NCBI GenBank assembly: GCA_011032825.1
Contig: JAADJZ010000017.1
Span: 620,001-684,000 of the forward strand
Direction of reading: 5' to 3'
Origin: Massariosphaeria phaeospora
Lineage: Eukaryota; Ascomycota; Dothideomycetes; Pleosporales
Length of the DNA: 64,000 bases
Shown here one piece after another: positions 36,678 through 48,900 of the stretch. Every line of letters starts with the position of its first letter. Position 1 is the stretch's first letter. The notes under the pieces were generated by a model, which had not been told where the DNA came from, did not search any database, and saw only the letters and a program-made list of their open reading frames with translations. The position numbers were made by a program, and so were the translations under genes.

Positions 36678-39600
36678 GAAGAACGGCACAACACATCATC
36701 GGATAAACCATTGGACTCAGCACCACTTTTAACCGTCACAGGCACAGAGGAAACCAGATATTACCCGCTTTTACGGAATTTGGAACGTTAGTCTGTAACG
36801 CATGGCAATAGCTCCAGAGGGCCAGCGACATGGAGCCCTGGAGAGCGCCAATCCCGATGCCCAGGACCACAGGGTTTATGCTATAAACCTTGAGTCCTTT
36901 GTGGATCAGCCAAATCATCTAGAGCCTTCAAGGACCCATAATCCTTGATATCTCTGGCAGCAAGTTACACGCCATTGTCGCACCCTCTACGTTTGACAAT
37001 GGATAGCCCCGAGGCGACTGGCGTGATGGAAATGGGCTCATAGTGCTCTGGAATGTTGGGCAGAGCTACGTCCTTGGATCCGGTCCATAACGAGCGATGA
37101 CTTTGTATGTCCCATGGAGTCGGGCGACCACTATATCGTGGAAGTGTGAAGAGGGTGTATCCTCAAGACGTTCATGAGCGTTGCTTGTACATGTCTGAGG
37201 TCCGGGACTCTACTCACGCTTTTTACTCCAAGCGCAAATGGAGTTTCAAGGTGAAAACGACCATGTACGCCCAAGGTCCGCATCAATGAACATAAAAAGA
37301 TCTGGATTTATTAGGACCGAGGAAGACGGCCTTGGTCGCCAAAGAGTTCGTAATATCTGGTCGCGCGACCAGTTCCTTCGGTGTCTGTCAACGCCTGTTA
37401 AGCAGCTGTGTGATGCTGCCTCCGTCGATCATATTGGTTTCCTTGAGAATCACCGGGACGAGTTTCAATATGGGGAGGTGGGAAGCCTTATTGCCTAAGG
37501 CAAGGAAATCTGGTAGTGGCATACTAACCACGATGACCATCAACTCCCGTGGCCGACCTACACATAACGCCAGCTCAAACCTCTGGTCCTTCATTTCTCC
37601 TGCCTCCTAGTGCGCGTCTATCCTCTCCTCCGTTCACCGCCTCTCTATATCAGTTTGTAACACTAGACAACGATGCATCAAGCGGGCATGGCCAATGGAC
37701 TCTCAATTCAATCGGGTGTTCGCCCCATGCTGACATAGACACCGCTTCGTCCTCACGCGTATCGTGGATGTCCAAATTACCATATTGCCACCATCAGCCC
37801 TATTTGCTGACATGGGCCGGCGACCAATCAGTAGCCACAGATCTTCTCGAGATCGACATCGAGATGCCAATCTTAGTGCAATCTTACACACTTGTTCAGA
37901 GCGTGCTCTACCGATCAGTTCAACGAAGATCTACAGTTGGGTCCAACAACTCGTTCACACCGACATATTGTAGATCACCGCTTCATTAGCACGTCGCTAC
38001 TTCACCTCGACACGAGACCTAGACCTTACCGTCGATGTGCAGCATTGGAGCATGGACAATACACACCCGGCCACCAAAGTCCCTTGAATACCCCAAATAG
38101 AAACAAGAAAACCGACAGATTTCTCCACTAGATGCGAGAACCGGCCCCAATGCTACGAGCGTAACATGCCAATATTCATCATCAGTTGCCCGAACGCCCG
38201 CCTGGCAAATACACTCTCGGTAGGTGAGAGTGTTGGTGTGCGATTAATGCTCGGAAGCGTCCTCGCCATACACAGTACTGGATATCTCGGACATAATGTT
38301 CATCCGTCTCCGAGCTGAATGACCGAAGGATCAATCAGTAATAAGTCTATGAATACATGGAGATTGGTAATCTTGATAGCCTGTCGCCATAACTCTGCTG
38401 AGAAATAGAACTCTTTCCGAATTCAGCCTTGGACAAATTACCTCGGCATCATCGCCGACCATTATCCGCCAAGCCGTCGTTTCATACATCACCAGACAGT
38501 AACTTCTAGCGGACGCGGCCGTTGCAACTGATCATTGGTGGCTGTGGTGTTGTCTCTCCGTTCGTGTATGTACCGCAACTCTAAACAGACCGGCCAGCAC
38601 AATCGCAGCATGTCTTCTGCTCAACAGCATTGCCCTAAACAGTACGAATATCAAGTTTAAGCCCAAGTCGACCCAGCAGGAACCGGAGACCGATACGATT
38701 TCAATTGCCGAACCGCGGACAGCAAGCTGAAGCTTCTCGGTGATATCGCCATACCTACTCGGTCTGGGTGTCGACCACTCGGTTGGTACTCCCTACATGA
38801 TCCTTCACATTTACAGCGGAATATCCCAATTCTCCGTCTGACCCAACTCCCGCCTTTAATCCCGTGGTCAACGGGTCAGCATGGGGTGCTGCCGAATACG
38901 AGTGCACAGTCTGACGGCTGCCTCTGCTTACCGCATCGCGCCACCACCACCACTGCAAGAGCGCCGAACAGGCTAGTTCCCGCAGTCAACATATGTACAT
39001 GTGTAGAAACAGAACGCATATCGCGGTTGCTCGGTCGATTTCGCAGGTCGGGCTGATATGCACCTCAGCTCAATGGAGTATAGCTAGGTATTCGCCCGAT
39101 GGGGGCGAGTTCCTGGGGCTTTTTGGCAGGGCTGCATGGAATGGTCCGATGGTGCGTCAATATGCGGAGGAGAGTCCGGCATCGGGCTTGTGATCAGGGC
39201 GTATACCTACTTGCCTTCATGCGCGCGAAGCATGCCAACTGCAGTATGTGTCTTGCGTGGTGGGGCGAGTACGTACGTACGTACGTGTCGACAAGGGCGA
39301 TGGCAGAAACCCACCTAGCTCCTGCATAGCTCATGAGGAACTGCATGCGAGCTATTCAGGGAAGCTGGGGGCAGCGCAGTAAATGGAATGGGGAATGGAG
39401 GACTATGGTGCTGGCTCAGCTGTCGATGCGGTGGAAAATAAAAGTCCCATGCGGAAGCAAGTTCTCTGGCGGAACGAAACACTGCATAGCGTGGTAGACT
39501 GCTAGACTACCTACCTACCTACCTATCTACCCGTGTGAGTCGAGTTCCCAACGTCTTCTAGGAGCGATAGATGGATGCTCCACCACATCCAACACGAGTA

Positions 39601-42600
39601 AGCTAACCTCCTCATACATACATACATACGGAGTACATACTTTTCATCATCTACCTATTATCCACAGACGTCCCGCTCGCCATCTATCTTTCTCCCAACC
39701 CAAGTTTGCTGCTGCGTAGCATACGTACCTACGTATATAATATACATTACTTTTCATCATCGTCGGCGCGCTGCCCCAACGCAAGTCCTGTCTAGTTATG
39801 TAGTTGACTGCATAGAGATCAAAAACAGGTAAGGGAAAAGTAAGTAAGTGATTAATAGCAGAAGTTGTAATGCCAGCTTGGAACGCGGGTGATGGATAGA
39901 TACATACGCTGGCGGAGAGAAAGAGAGAAAGAAGGCGTTTAGCAACGCAAGTATAGGACGATGCTGTTTATTACTTGTTGAAGTTTTGTGCATGTGTGGT
40001 TTGTAGGCGAGGGTAGATGGATGGGACGGGAGCTGAAGAGGTTACTTGTCTGCAAGCTAGATAGAGAGAGCGATGTTACTGCGATTATTTAGGTTTTTTG
40101 TTGCTGTAGTGCGGTTGTGTCTGTAGCATCTTAGAGATACGAGCGAAACAACCTTTGTACTTGGTATGTAACACGTCTATGTGGGTTATGCCTGTAGTAC
40201 GTTTATTTGCTAAACAGCTTTCTACGTTACTACTTTGAACTGAACGTTACTCCCCGTATAGGAACTTTCTCTTGATAACATACCTCTCTTTTAATCTCTT
40301 GGTTAGCCAGCTCTATAAGTGTGTAAGAGAGTGCAACAGTTTTTCTAGTTAGAACCAAACGAAACGTATATACTTCGTCTTATCTTTCTCTTACCTACTT
40401 AACTTAACTTAACTTGCGAAGATAGCATAGTAGCAATCAGAACCGGAAAATACCGTAAAAGACTTTTCCTTAACAATTCCTAATAATCAGTCGCAATAAA
40501 CAAAGAATACCTCGACTCTAAGACAGGAGAGCCTCGAAAGATGCAAGAGTTAATTAGTCCTGAGTGATACTAGACGCCTTGAGTATATGTTGAAAGAGGT
40601 GCTGTTGAAATTATGCAAAGGACTCAAGAGTATACAAGTTTGTGTAGCCTATAGTTAAGCTGAACAAGAACAAACTCAAAGGTGCTAAGCGGAGTAAATG
40701 TACAGTATAGAAATCTCAGACGCGCAGCTTAGCCCAGCTCGACAACGGTTGATATACGGGATCGTGGTTTCGTTGACGGACCTTGCTAGTCGCAACTTTC
40801 GACCCATCTGCAGTTACTCGATCAGGGGAGTGCGCGAACACCAAAGAAAAGTGAAGTTAGTGGACGTACAAAGTAGCAACTCTCTGTACACCAGACGCTT
40901 TGTGTGCCCGAGTCGCTGTATCCGAATTGGTTGCAGTCTCCAACGAATCTTCCGCTCCATCCGCCTGTGCAACGCCGCGTTGTCCGTCCAGTGTAAACTG
41001 CCCTACCAAATGACAGGGCACACCCGAACCAGCAGGTACCATGAAGAGCCACCTACCGTATAATCCAGTCTATACGGTGCTATCCGCCACGGCAAATACA
41101 TAGACAGCAGGGGTCCATGGGGAGATGCACGCACAGGCTCTTGTTGTCTACTCAGAATCCAGATCTATCAAGTAGGTAGAGACGTTTAAATCTTACTTAT
41201 GCACCTTAGACGCCGTCTGTTGCGGCAGGGTGGCCTGACGGGCAAAAAACAGGGCAAAAAGGTACGTACCCGTGCGCTATCTCCCGAAGACCCCTGGTGG
41301 CTATTTGCCTTGGCTGATAAAACCGTATAGACCGGATTATACGGTAGATCATGAGGTTGATGTTACCCCCGGCAAGCTGCAAACAAGCTCGAGGGGGCGC
41401 CGGGCGCCTACGAAGCGCCAGGGGTTGACGTCTCCTGCATCTCATCTCGAGGGCATGCAAGACAAGCCCAGAGCTGAACGCACAAAGGTATTTGGCCCCG
41501 TCCAGGAAGAACAATCTGTCATGGTTGCATCTCTCCTGGTATTGTATTGTCGTGCCGAGGCACGCAAGCGTCCATGGCGTTCGCCGTTCATACTTCCCCT
41601 ATCTTTTGCTCATTTGAAATGCATCTAAGTAACGAGTCGTGGTTAATTGTGGTACAGCTCAGCCTATTGACTAAGCGAGGTCATTTGCCGATATATAGTT
41701 GTGTATTAGTAATGCATTGTTCAGCCGACGTAGCAGCAAGCTCTGCAGCTCAGCAGCTGTCACTCAAAGTGTACACAAGCGCTTGCGGATATCCCGTCTC
41801 GGAAGCCCGACACATAAGCTTCCGAGTACTTCGGGAATTGCGGTGAATTATGTCACACTTTGTATCTTCGCTGAACTCGGGTCGGAGAAAGGCGGTGGAA
41901 CTTCGCCCGACTATGCGTCATCGGCAAGCAAGCGACGAAGAATCTGGTCTTCTGGGTCTGAAACACGAACTCTTACATAACCACCTCTATCAATATCAAC
42001 TCGTATTTCGCTTAATAATAGCAATCGTCAGAGTTGCGGGGCTGGGTGGAATTCCGCACTTCTCATCCGCACTTTTCATCCGCACTTCTCATCAAGGCAG
42101 GTACTAGACTCGATGCTGGTGATGGCTGCGCCCCTGGATCTGGCTCTGGTCGGACATGAATAGTTCACGGACGAATCCACAGCGCGTAGAGAACTGCGGT
42201 TGTTGAGGTTGGTCGACCATGCTTGGGGGCTGGTCGCGGAGAGAGCGAGATGGATGTATGTAAGATCGGTAACTTACAGGGTATCCAGCCACGAGTTGAG
42301 CCCCATCGATCTTGCGCTAATGCAGCCTAAGCAAAGGAGGTCTAGCTCCATCCGCTTAGCGAGTCTGGGGTGAGGCGAAGCTTTTCGATTTCATAAAATA
42401 AGCTCCTCCCATTGGACGACGGCCGTGTCTGGGTCTCGAAGGATTTTGTGTCGCTGGTGTGGCTGTTCCAGTATTATGGTCCGCCCCCAAGGTTGTGGTG
42501 GAGCGCACATATCCCTCGACATCGAGAGCTCGGTATTGTGATAGGGACGCATGGGAGCTTATAGTCCGCATATGCACAGCAAGGGTAGCCGCTGCCCAAG

Positions 42601-44084
42601 GTTGTTGGATATAGCCATGGAGGGCTGCCGAATGACCGTGACAGTGTGGAATCGGCGTCTAGAAATGGTACCGATCATTCCCAGTTATAATAACAGGGGA
42701 TTCAGACCCTTCTTGAAACCGGACTCGGTTATTGATGGAACTCAAAAGATTGTGGGGTATCTGGCAAGTGAGTGGACCAAGTTTAAACCGTCGCTCGAGA
42801 TGTTCCTGATGATTTACTGGGGTCGCATTCGCATTTCAATATTGCTGTGAGACTCAACCGGGCGTTCCCAGCTGTAAGGCAAAGGTTTCATACCGTGTAG
42901 CTCCTGTCCGTGGAATACTTGGCAACTTCTTTTTCCATGAGAACGAAGAGTTGTTAGTTTCGTTTACGGGCGGTTGAAGCTGGACAACGCAGCAAACGTC
43001 GGAGCATCGGAGGCTTCAAGTTTCGCGATGCGCCTCGCGTAGATGGGAGCGGTATCCATCCTCTCCAGGAGTATTAACAATTATAACCTTCGCGGAAGGA
43101 ACCCGCTCTACAGATTCGGGGTCGGATGTCCGTTTCCGATTGCCTAGCCAATCGTGTGATGAAACCTTCTCTATCGATCCTCAACGGGTTGCTGTGGGAT
43201 ATGCTTATTCGGACCCTTGTCAGTCTTGACGGTTTGCAGCCACCAACAGGGCCTTGACTCACCGAGGTAACCATGACATCACACTCGTGCTGAAAGGGCA
43301 TGAGATGAGAGAAAACGTTGTCCAACCGCTTAGCCATACGTAGTATAGACTAAGGCTGGTAAAATTGTTGGTGCCTAATTTGTGCTGATGAGCGGACTGT
43401 GAAATGCACGGTTCTCAGCCTTGTTAAATGTATTCAGGCCTCCCACCAAGGACGGGCCGTTTCAGATCAGAGTAGCGACGCGATTACCCCGACCAGTTAA
43501 CAATGGCGCGACAATAATACATATTATCAGGAGCTTGGCGTTGGTAAGTGAGTCTCTGATTTTGAATTGTTCGCTTTCCAAAAGGGCAGCAAGCTGAAGC
43601 TTGGAACACGTGGGGATACAATAGAAAGTGAGGCGACTAGAAAGAGGAAGGATATGAGAATAAGCAGACGTGTCATAGCTAACATCTGATTCGATGCATT
43701 TGTCTAAGTGAAGCAGGCGCGGCGGGAGAATACCAACGACTATCTTGCTACACGCGTACTGCCGTGTACATTAATCCCAAGCTCTTGATTAACACCATAG
43801 CCATGCGATGAGCGACTGAACGCCGGCGCGCAGTGCCGTGAGACATCAATAAAGCGAGTTCGCAAGAGGGCGAAAGTTGGGTATCGTGAGTGGATGTGCC
43901 AGGATCCGATCGGTCTATCATAAGGAAAATACCGGAACTACTAGGAAGCCGTTGAGTTCGACCGATTCGGTGTAAATGTTGTATTTGCTTATCATTGCCG
44001 TCATACGTGCCGGGAAGGGGATATCCCGAACCCAGCCGTTTCGAAGTTGTGGATGCAATCGAAACGAATAATTTTGATATCTCA
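36678..44084. other. 7.4-kb gene-poor stretch
   Basis: Apart from the relic at 36881-37162 I can support no gene. Microsatellites include GTAC repeats (about 39268-39285), ACCT repeats (about 39507-39526) and ATAC repeats (about 39615-39630). The stretch from about 40050 to 40700 is AT-rich. A short triple repeat of ACTTCTCATCCGC type lies at about 42057-42095. Open frames are short and without motifs. Confidence 0.4.
36881..37162 (-). pseudogene. Probable gene relic with an in-frame stop
   Basis: A minus-strand frame reads like real protein on both sides of one TAA: upstream it contains RPTPWDIQSHRSLWTGSKD and NIPEHYEPISITPVASG, downstream LAARDIKDYGSLKALDDLADP. No ATG opens it. A hydrophobic stretch in another frame just downstream (GIGIGALQGSMSLALW, minus strand near 36830) may be part of the same relic. 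I do not recognise the family; the call rests on composition only. Confidence 0.3.
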
Positions 44085-44960
44085 TCATATGGTATCGGAC
44101 TTGGACCCAGACCCAGGCCTTGATGATTTTAGATGTATTCTCTTGACATGGTCTCTCTATGTTGCATTAGCTTCAGGTCCACTTATATTTTGATAAGGCT
44201 AAAAACCTACCATGTTGTCTACACGGCTGAACACTCTGTCGCAACCTTCCCAGTCACAAAGAACTCCTGGATTATGCTTGGCTTCATGCCGTGCAAGATC
44301 TTTCTTACTCGAAAATCCGCCACCAGTCGACTGTGGGCAGCCATCATGACTGCAAAAGAAGGACTTTGTGTGCCTTTTGTGGTGTTTTCGCAGATCACAA
44401 CCCCGCGTGAAAACTGCTCTTGAAGTACAGCCAGGATAAGCACAGCTCCAGGTTCCGTTCTTGTTAGGGTATCCATAGGCTCGGAGGTCTGGAGAGCCTG
44501 GTGATAGCGAGCGTGATGGCGAAGAACGGTCAGTGGTACCATAGGGTGGGATGCCTAAGCCGCCAGAAGATGACCCTGAGTGCGATCTTGGCCGTGTTGA
44601 ATGTATAGACTGACGTAGGAATGTTGTATCGGGTGACAATGCTTGTGTTGCAATGACGCTGGTGAGAGGAGGATAAGAGGCATATGATACCTGGTTCTGA
44701 GGTATCGGTGGCTGTTGCGAGGTCCAGAAAGACTGCGGAGAATATGAAGAGTTGACCATTGGGACATATCCTTGGGGCTGCGAGTAGAGAGAGCCAGACC
44801 CAGGATGAGACGATGCCGGTCGATGTGTCATTTGTGGTAGAGGTGGTGAATACATGATGCTCGGGGGCGATTGACATGTACTCGAAGGGAACAGATGACT
44901 AAGGTTATCGTCTTGACCCATGAAGGCCATTTGTGTTTCGGAGGAGAAGAAGTTTGTCAT
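44085..44960 (-). CDS. C2H2 zinc-finger protein, three fingers
   Basis: Exons 44960-44211 and 44156-44085 (donor GTAGGT, acceptor ACATAG) give 273 residues. The first ~165 residues are Ser/Pro/Gln/Tyr-rich and disordered, as in many fungal regulators. Three C2H2-type fingers follow: CAYPGCTSRAVFTRGCDLRKH (about 173-197), CSHDGCPQSTGGGFSSKKD (about 203-229) and CDWEGCDRVFSRVDNM joined across the intron to RDHVKRIH (about 235-257). The intron splits the third finger, so the last two His ligands come only from the short second exon; a model ending at the intron would lack them. The product is probably a nuclear DNA-binding regulator with unknown targets. No gene lies within 7 kb downstream. Confidence 0.82.
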
Positions 44961-45138
44961 AGCGATTTGCTGCCGAGTAGCTACCGTCGTCGGTAGCGAG
45001 TATATTGTATTGAAATAGACGGAATTCTTTGGTTCAGAGTAACGTTACAACAGTGGACGACGTCGTTCGTATGCCGCGCGGGAAAAGGCCTGTGCACTCG
45101 AGCAAGATGCTCAGATGAAGGTGCAAAGAGTGTTGGTT

Positions 45139-45901
45139 TTAAGGTGTGGACAGACCAAAGACGGTTTGGGCCAAGTCGAGCTGGAGGTCCCAGGGTATAA
45201 GTTTTAGTCCCGGGACAGGCCCAGGGATGTCTGATTCCCGCAGAACAAGGCTGGAGTAGTTGGACCTGTGCAGTGTGGATACCAGCGTGGCGGGAAGAGG
45301 CGGAGTTGCAATGTCTCGCACTTCCTGATACAGCTGATTGGTCCGTGAGGTCAGGCCTGAAATGACCAAGTTAGAAACTGAGCTTGAGCTCTCGCAGCCA
45401 AAGTATCCTGTCTGTGTGCAGATCCGGGGCGCAGGCAGCAACACCGGAGGTTCTCGCAGGGAAGAGAAATCGAAGCATGCCCTGCTGGCTAGAAGATCCA
45501 CCTGGTAAAGCGTCGGCTAGTATAGCTTTGATGATGGCGTCTACCGTCTCCGGTCCAAGCAGAGATGCATTAGTGGACATAGATATGCTGAGTATTCGGA
45601 TTTAAGTGAGCCTTGCAATTATTCACTTGTACCCTGCAATCGAGACGCCGCCATGGGTGATAGGGCACGAATCATTATTGGGATCGAACAGGTCCACATG
45701 GGGGCCAGGGAGAGTGCAAACCCCAGAGTCCTCAGCCAGAGTCATGTTACCGAGCAGGACCGCAATGCGGCCACACGGCACACATCGTGCCCATGTGGCC
45801 GGACAAGCTGTGCTTCGGTGCTGGAAGGGTTCTGGAAGGGTCCCACAGTCCTCGAAACACGAAGCATTATTTCTCCGAGTTGGAAAGAGGATGCTGTGCA
45901 A
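45139..45901 (-). CDS. Candidate Cys-rich protein, 3' part only
   Basis: Three segments join in frame across good introns: the part ending at 45633, then 45587-45445, then 45356-45139. The last intron (GTGTTG..TCTAAC..TTTCAG) has textbook branch and acceptor sequences, and both junction phases (2 and 1) fit, which is unlikely by chance. The first segment is Cys-rich with N-glycosylation sequons (NNASCFEDCG, WARCVPCGR, NMT, NDSCPITHGG). The second reads GPETVDAIIKAILADALPGG, and the last ends LAQTVFGLSTP. The frame is open upstream to about 46027 but has no ATG, so a 5' exon is missing from my model and I cannot check for a signal peptide. The sequons suggest secretion or a surface location. 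No family is recognised. Confidence 0.4.
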
Positions 45902-48900
45902 CGGGGGGGCTTCGTCGAGGCCAGGCCGTGCATGCCGTGAGACGACATCAGAGGCTGGAGTGCATGACAGTCGGTGAGCTTCATTGCCGCCAACGCCGGA
46001 TGGTGTGTAGCGCCGGCTACATGTTACCGGGCGTGGTTTGTGGGAAGGCAGTGGTCGGAGCTAAGATGGGGACACATGTATAATTAGTAAGGGGAGGTCC
46101 GAACGGCGAAGAGCGAGCTGCGCAGCCCTGCGCTTCTGACTGAGTTCTGAGTCAGACGTTTCGGGCGGTCTGCGTGTGACTAGCAGTCTGCGGGAGACTC
46201 GAGAAGAGGCGCTCGCAGCAGTGACGCAGAAGAGCGGTCCGGGATGTTGCCAGGCGCGAGGACGTCGAGGGTGGGAGAGAGTCCAGGAGGCTGGAGGGGC
46301 GAGAGCAGAGCGGAGGTCGGTGCAGCTTTCCGGACGTGGCCCGCGCCCGCCAAGCACATAGCGTGCCGTCCCGCCGTCGCAACGCCGCCGTGGCCCGCCG
46401 ACACGACCTGCCAGTGACGCTGCAAGCGGCCAAGGGGCTGCCGGCGAGCGCCTGTGCAGAACGTGGAGCCTCGTCGTTGCGGCTGGCCGGAGTCGGCGAC
46501 GGCAGCTTGGCCTGCGCCGGAACCTGGCCAACGACGGCCGGCGTCGGGGCGATCCAACAGCCCGGCGTGCAGCTGGCAACTGGCAACTGGCAACTGGCAA
46601 CTGGCAACTGGCAAGCCGGCGGCGCCCACATGCTCCTGAGTCCTGAGCGGCCGCGTCGACGGCGGGACGCGAACAGCAGCGGAATGGGCCCGTTGCAGCG
46701 GTCGAACGCCGCATGATGGCGGCCTCAGCCACAAGGCAAGGCCAGGAATGGCTTCGAGAAGAAACATGCAGGTGGACGTGCGGACACAGCTCGGCCCGTC
46801 GACGGCGAGGTTGCAATTTGCAGTGGTATGCGCTTCCGCAGGGCCACTCCACCATCCGTCACTAGTGACCAGACACCGGCGAGCCTGCCGTGCGTCAAGT
46901 AGGTAGACGCGTGGAAACATGGCAGCCATTGCGGAGTAGTCCAGCATGCGCCTGCCGACAGACGCTTGGTGGGCTGGTGCCGTCGGTCCAAACCAAGCAT
47001 GTCGCTGGAGGGGATGGGAATGGCGAGGCTGAGGGCGAGAGACATACGGGTCCTGCAAAACTGTCCGTGGCGCGATCGTATCGTGACGTTGGTCGCTTCC
47101 TCTGGCTGCCACTGCCTCCTTTGGGGAAGCCGCGCGCGTGACCGGCTAGCGCGTCCCTGGCTGGCAGTCGCATCTACTCCGTACAAGTCACCCAACCTAC
47201 CTACACTCACCCCTCCCAAGGTATCCATGGTCAATCTCCACCGGCTCACGTCCAACGTCTACCGAGTACCGAGTATCGAAGCAACAGATCGGCTTGCGCA
47301 ACATCACTCGGACCCGGCGGCCCTAGCTCAGCAAGAAGCAACTAATGCGAGATTCAAGTTCAACGACAAGTCTACAACTACTACTCAACAGGTATACAGG
47401 GCGCTCTTTCCAACGCCGCTAGCCATGCCCTTCATTTCTTCATGGCTAGCAGCTTGTAGATCTCTCGTCAAGCTGAGATCTGGAGCGGACTTGGTGCCAT
47501 TGGCCAGCGCCGAAGGTATCCATCTCCAAAACGGTCCCCCACTCGTGGCTACCAGCTAGCCACGAGGCCAGTATCCTATGTATATCTTGAAACGTTTTAG
47601 CGCGAGGCAGATTCTCATGACTTTGAAACAGCTGGAAGCGTGTAGATGCGAGTCAAAGCATGGCTGTTAGTCTCAGCGTTCCGCAGCACATCTTTCTGTT
47701 CACCAGATTTACATCAGCCACTGGCGGTGACTGCCCTCGTAATGCACGCTCTCAACTGCTGCTGCTGCTATCTGAAAACAATGGGCTTGCATCGCGCACT
47801 TCTAGAAAAATGCTTGGTCTCGTTGTCAACTTACCAAAACGGCGTCGGACTCCGCTTAGAACTTGAAAACGCTGCCATCTCACAAGCAATCAGCCACCCG
47901 GCAGAAGACACCGCATTGTTCGCTCCAGCTATTCCATCCTTCTATGGGGCGCAGGTGGCGAAGGATCCTTCGAATACCAGCCACAATATCCTAGGGCAAT
48001 ACAATCAGAAAGCTTGAAGCCGATCTAGGCGAAACAACAACATCCGATAAGTTTTGAAGTCCCTGAGACATGTGGCTCCGTATTGACGTGGGTTCAGACT
48101 GATGTACCGATGCGATTCTCAGTTGTTGATAGGGAACGACAGTAAGAACTACAGAATGTCGAATTGTTGCACAGTGTGTACTCATCACTTGCTGCCGTCG
48201 ACTTCGATGTGAATAGAATGGAAAGCACGAGCAACGAGTGGTCGGCTGTTTCTTCAAACTCACATCTAGCCGCACGCGGAAAAACGGCTCAACCAGTATT
48301 TTCTTTTGACGAAGATCTTTTGAAACGCCAAATACGGCACAGCCTCATCAGCCTCATCCTCTGTCGCACGCTCGATTAGGCAGTTGGCCGTCGTGCGCAG
48401 CATATCCTCACCCAGTCCAAGGATGTGACCCTGGAGTAGGACAGATCACAGGTTACAGTTCCGTATCATCGAAGTTCACGGTAAAGACCGAACACGAATA
48501 CGAACCTCGACTTCGCCCAAGCGGATTCGGAGTGCACTCATCGAGGCAACCCGTGACGAAAAAGTCTTTTACGCTAAGAACTGGGTACAGCTTTTTCATA
48601 CGGACATGCCTGTAGCTACCTCAATGCTCAGCGTCATAGGCTTACAGGTTCCCCCATAAATACTAGGACTTTGACAGATCCGCAGCACCTACTCGAGTAA
48701 AACAGTTTCAGCTACTGGGGATGTATTGCAGGACACAGTAGTATGACAATCCCGCGATGGGCCGCAAGCTTCTGCGTACAACTACTTGTTGGAAAGCAGT
48801 GCCATTTCGCTTTGCTCACCCTGGTTCAGAAATTAGAATACTCGCCTTTTCCTTGGCCAACCTTTGAATGCTAGTCCTTTATCGCGCGTTACTGACTAGG

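Noticed and set aside
46180..47112. Long open frames on both strands in a GC-rich segment
   Set aside because: Several overlapping frames are open at once, composition is Arg/Pro/Ala/Ser-rich, there is no motif or splice structure, and part of the frame is a heptamer microsatellite.
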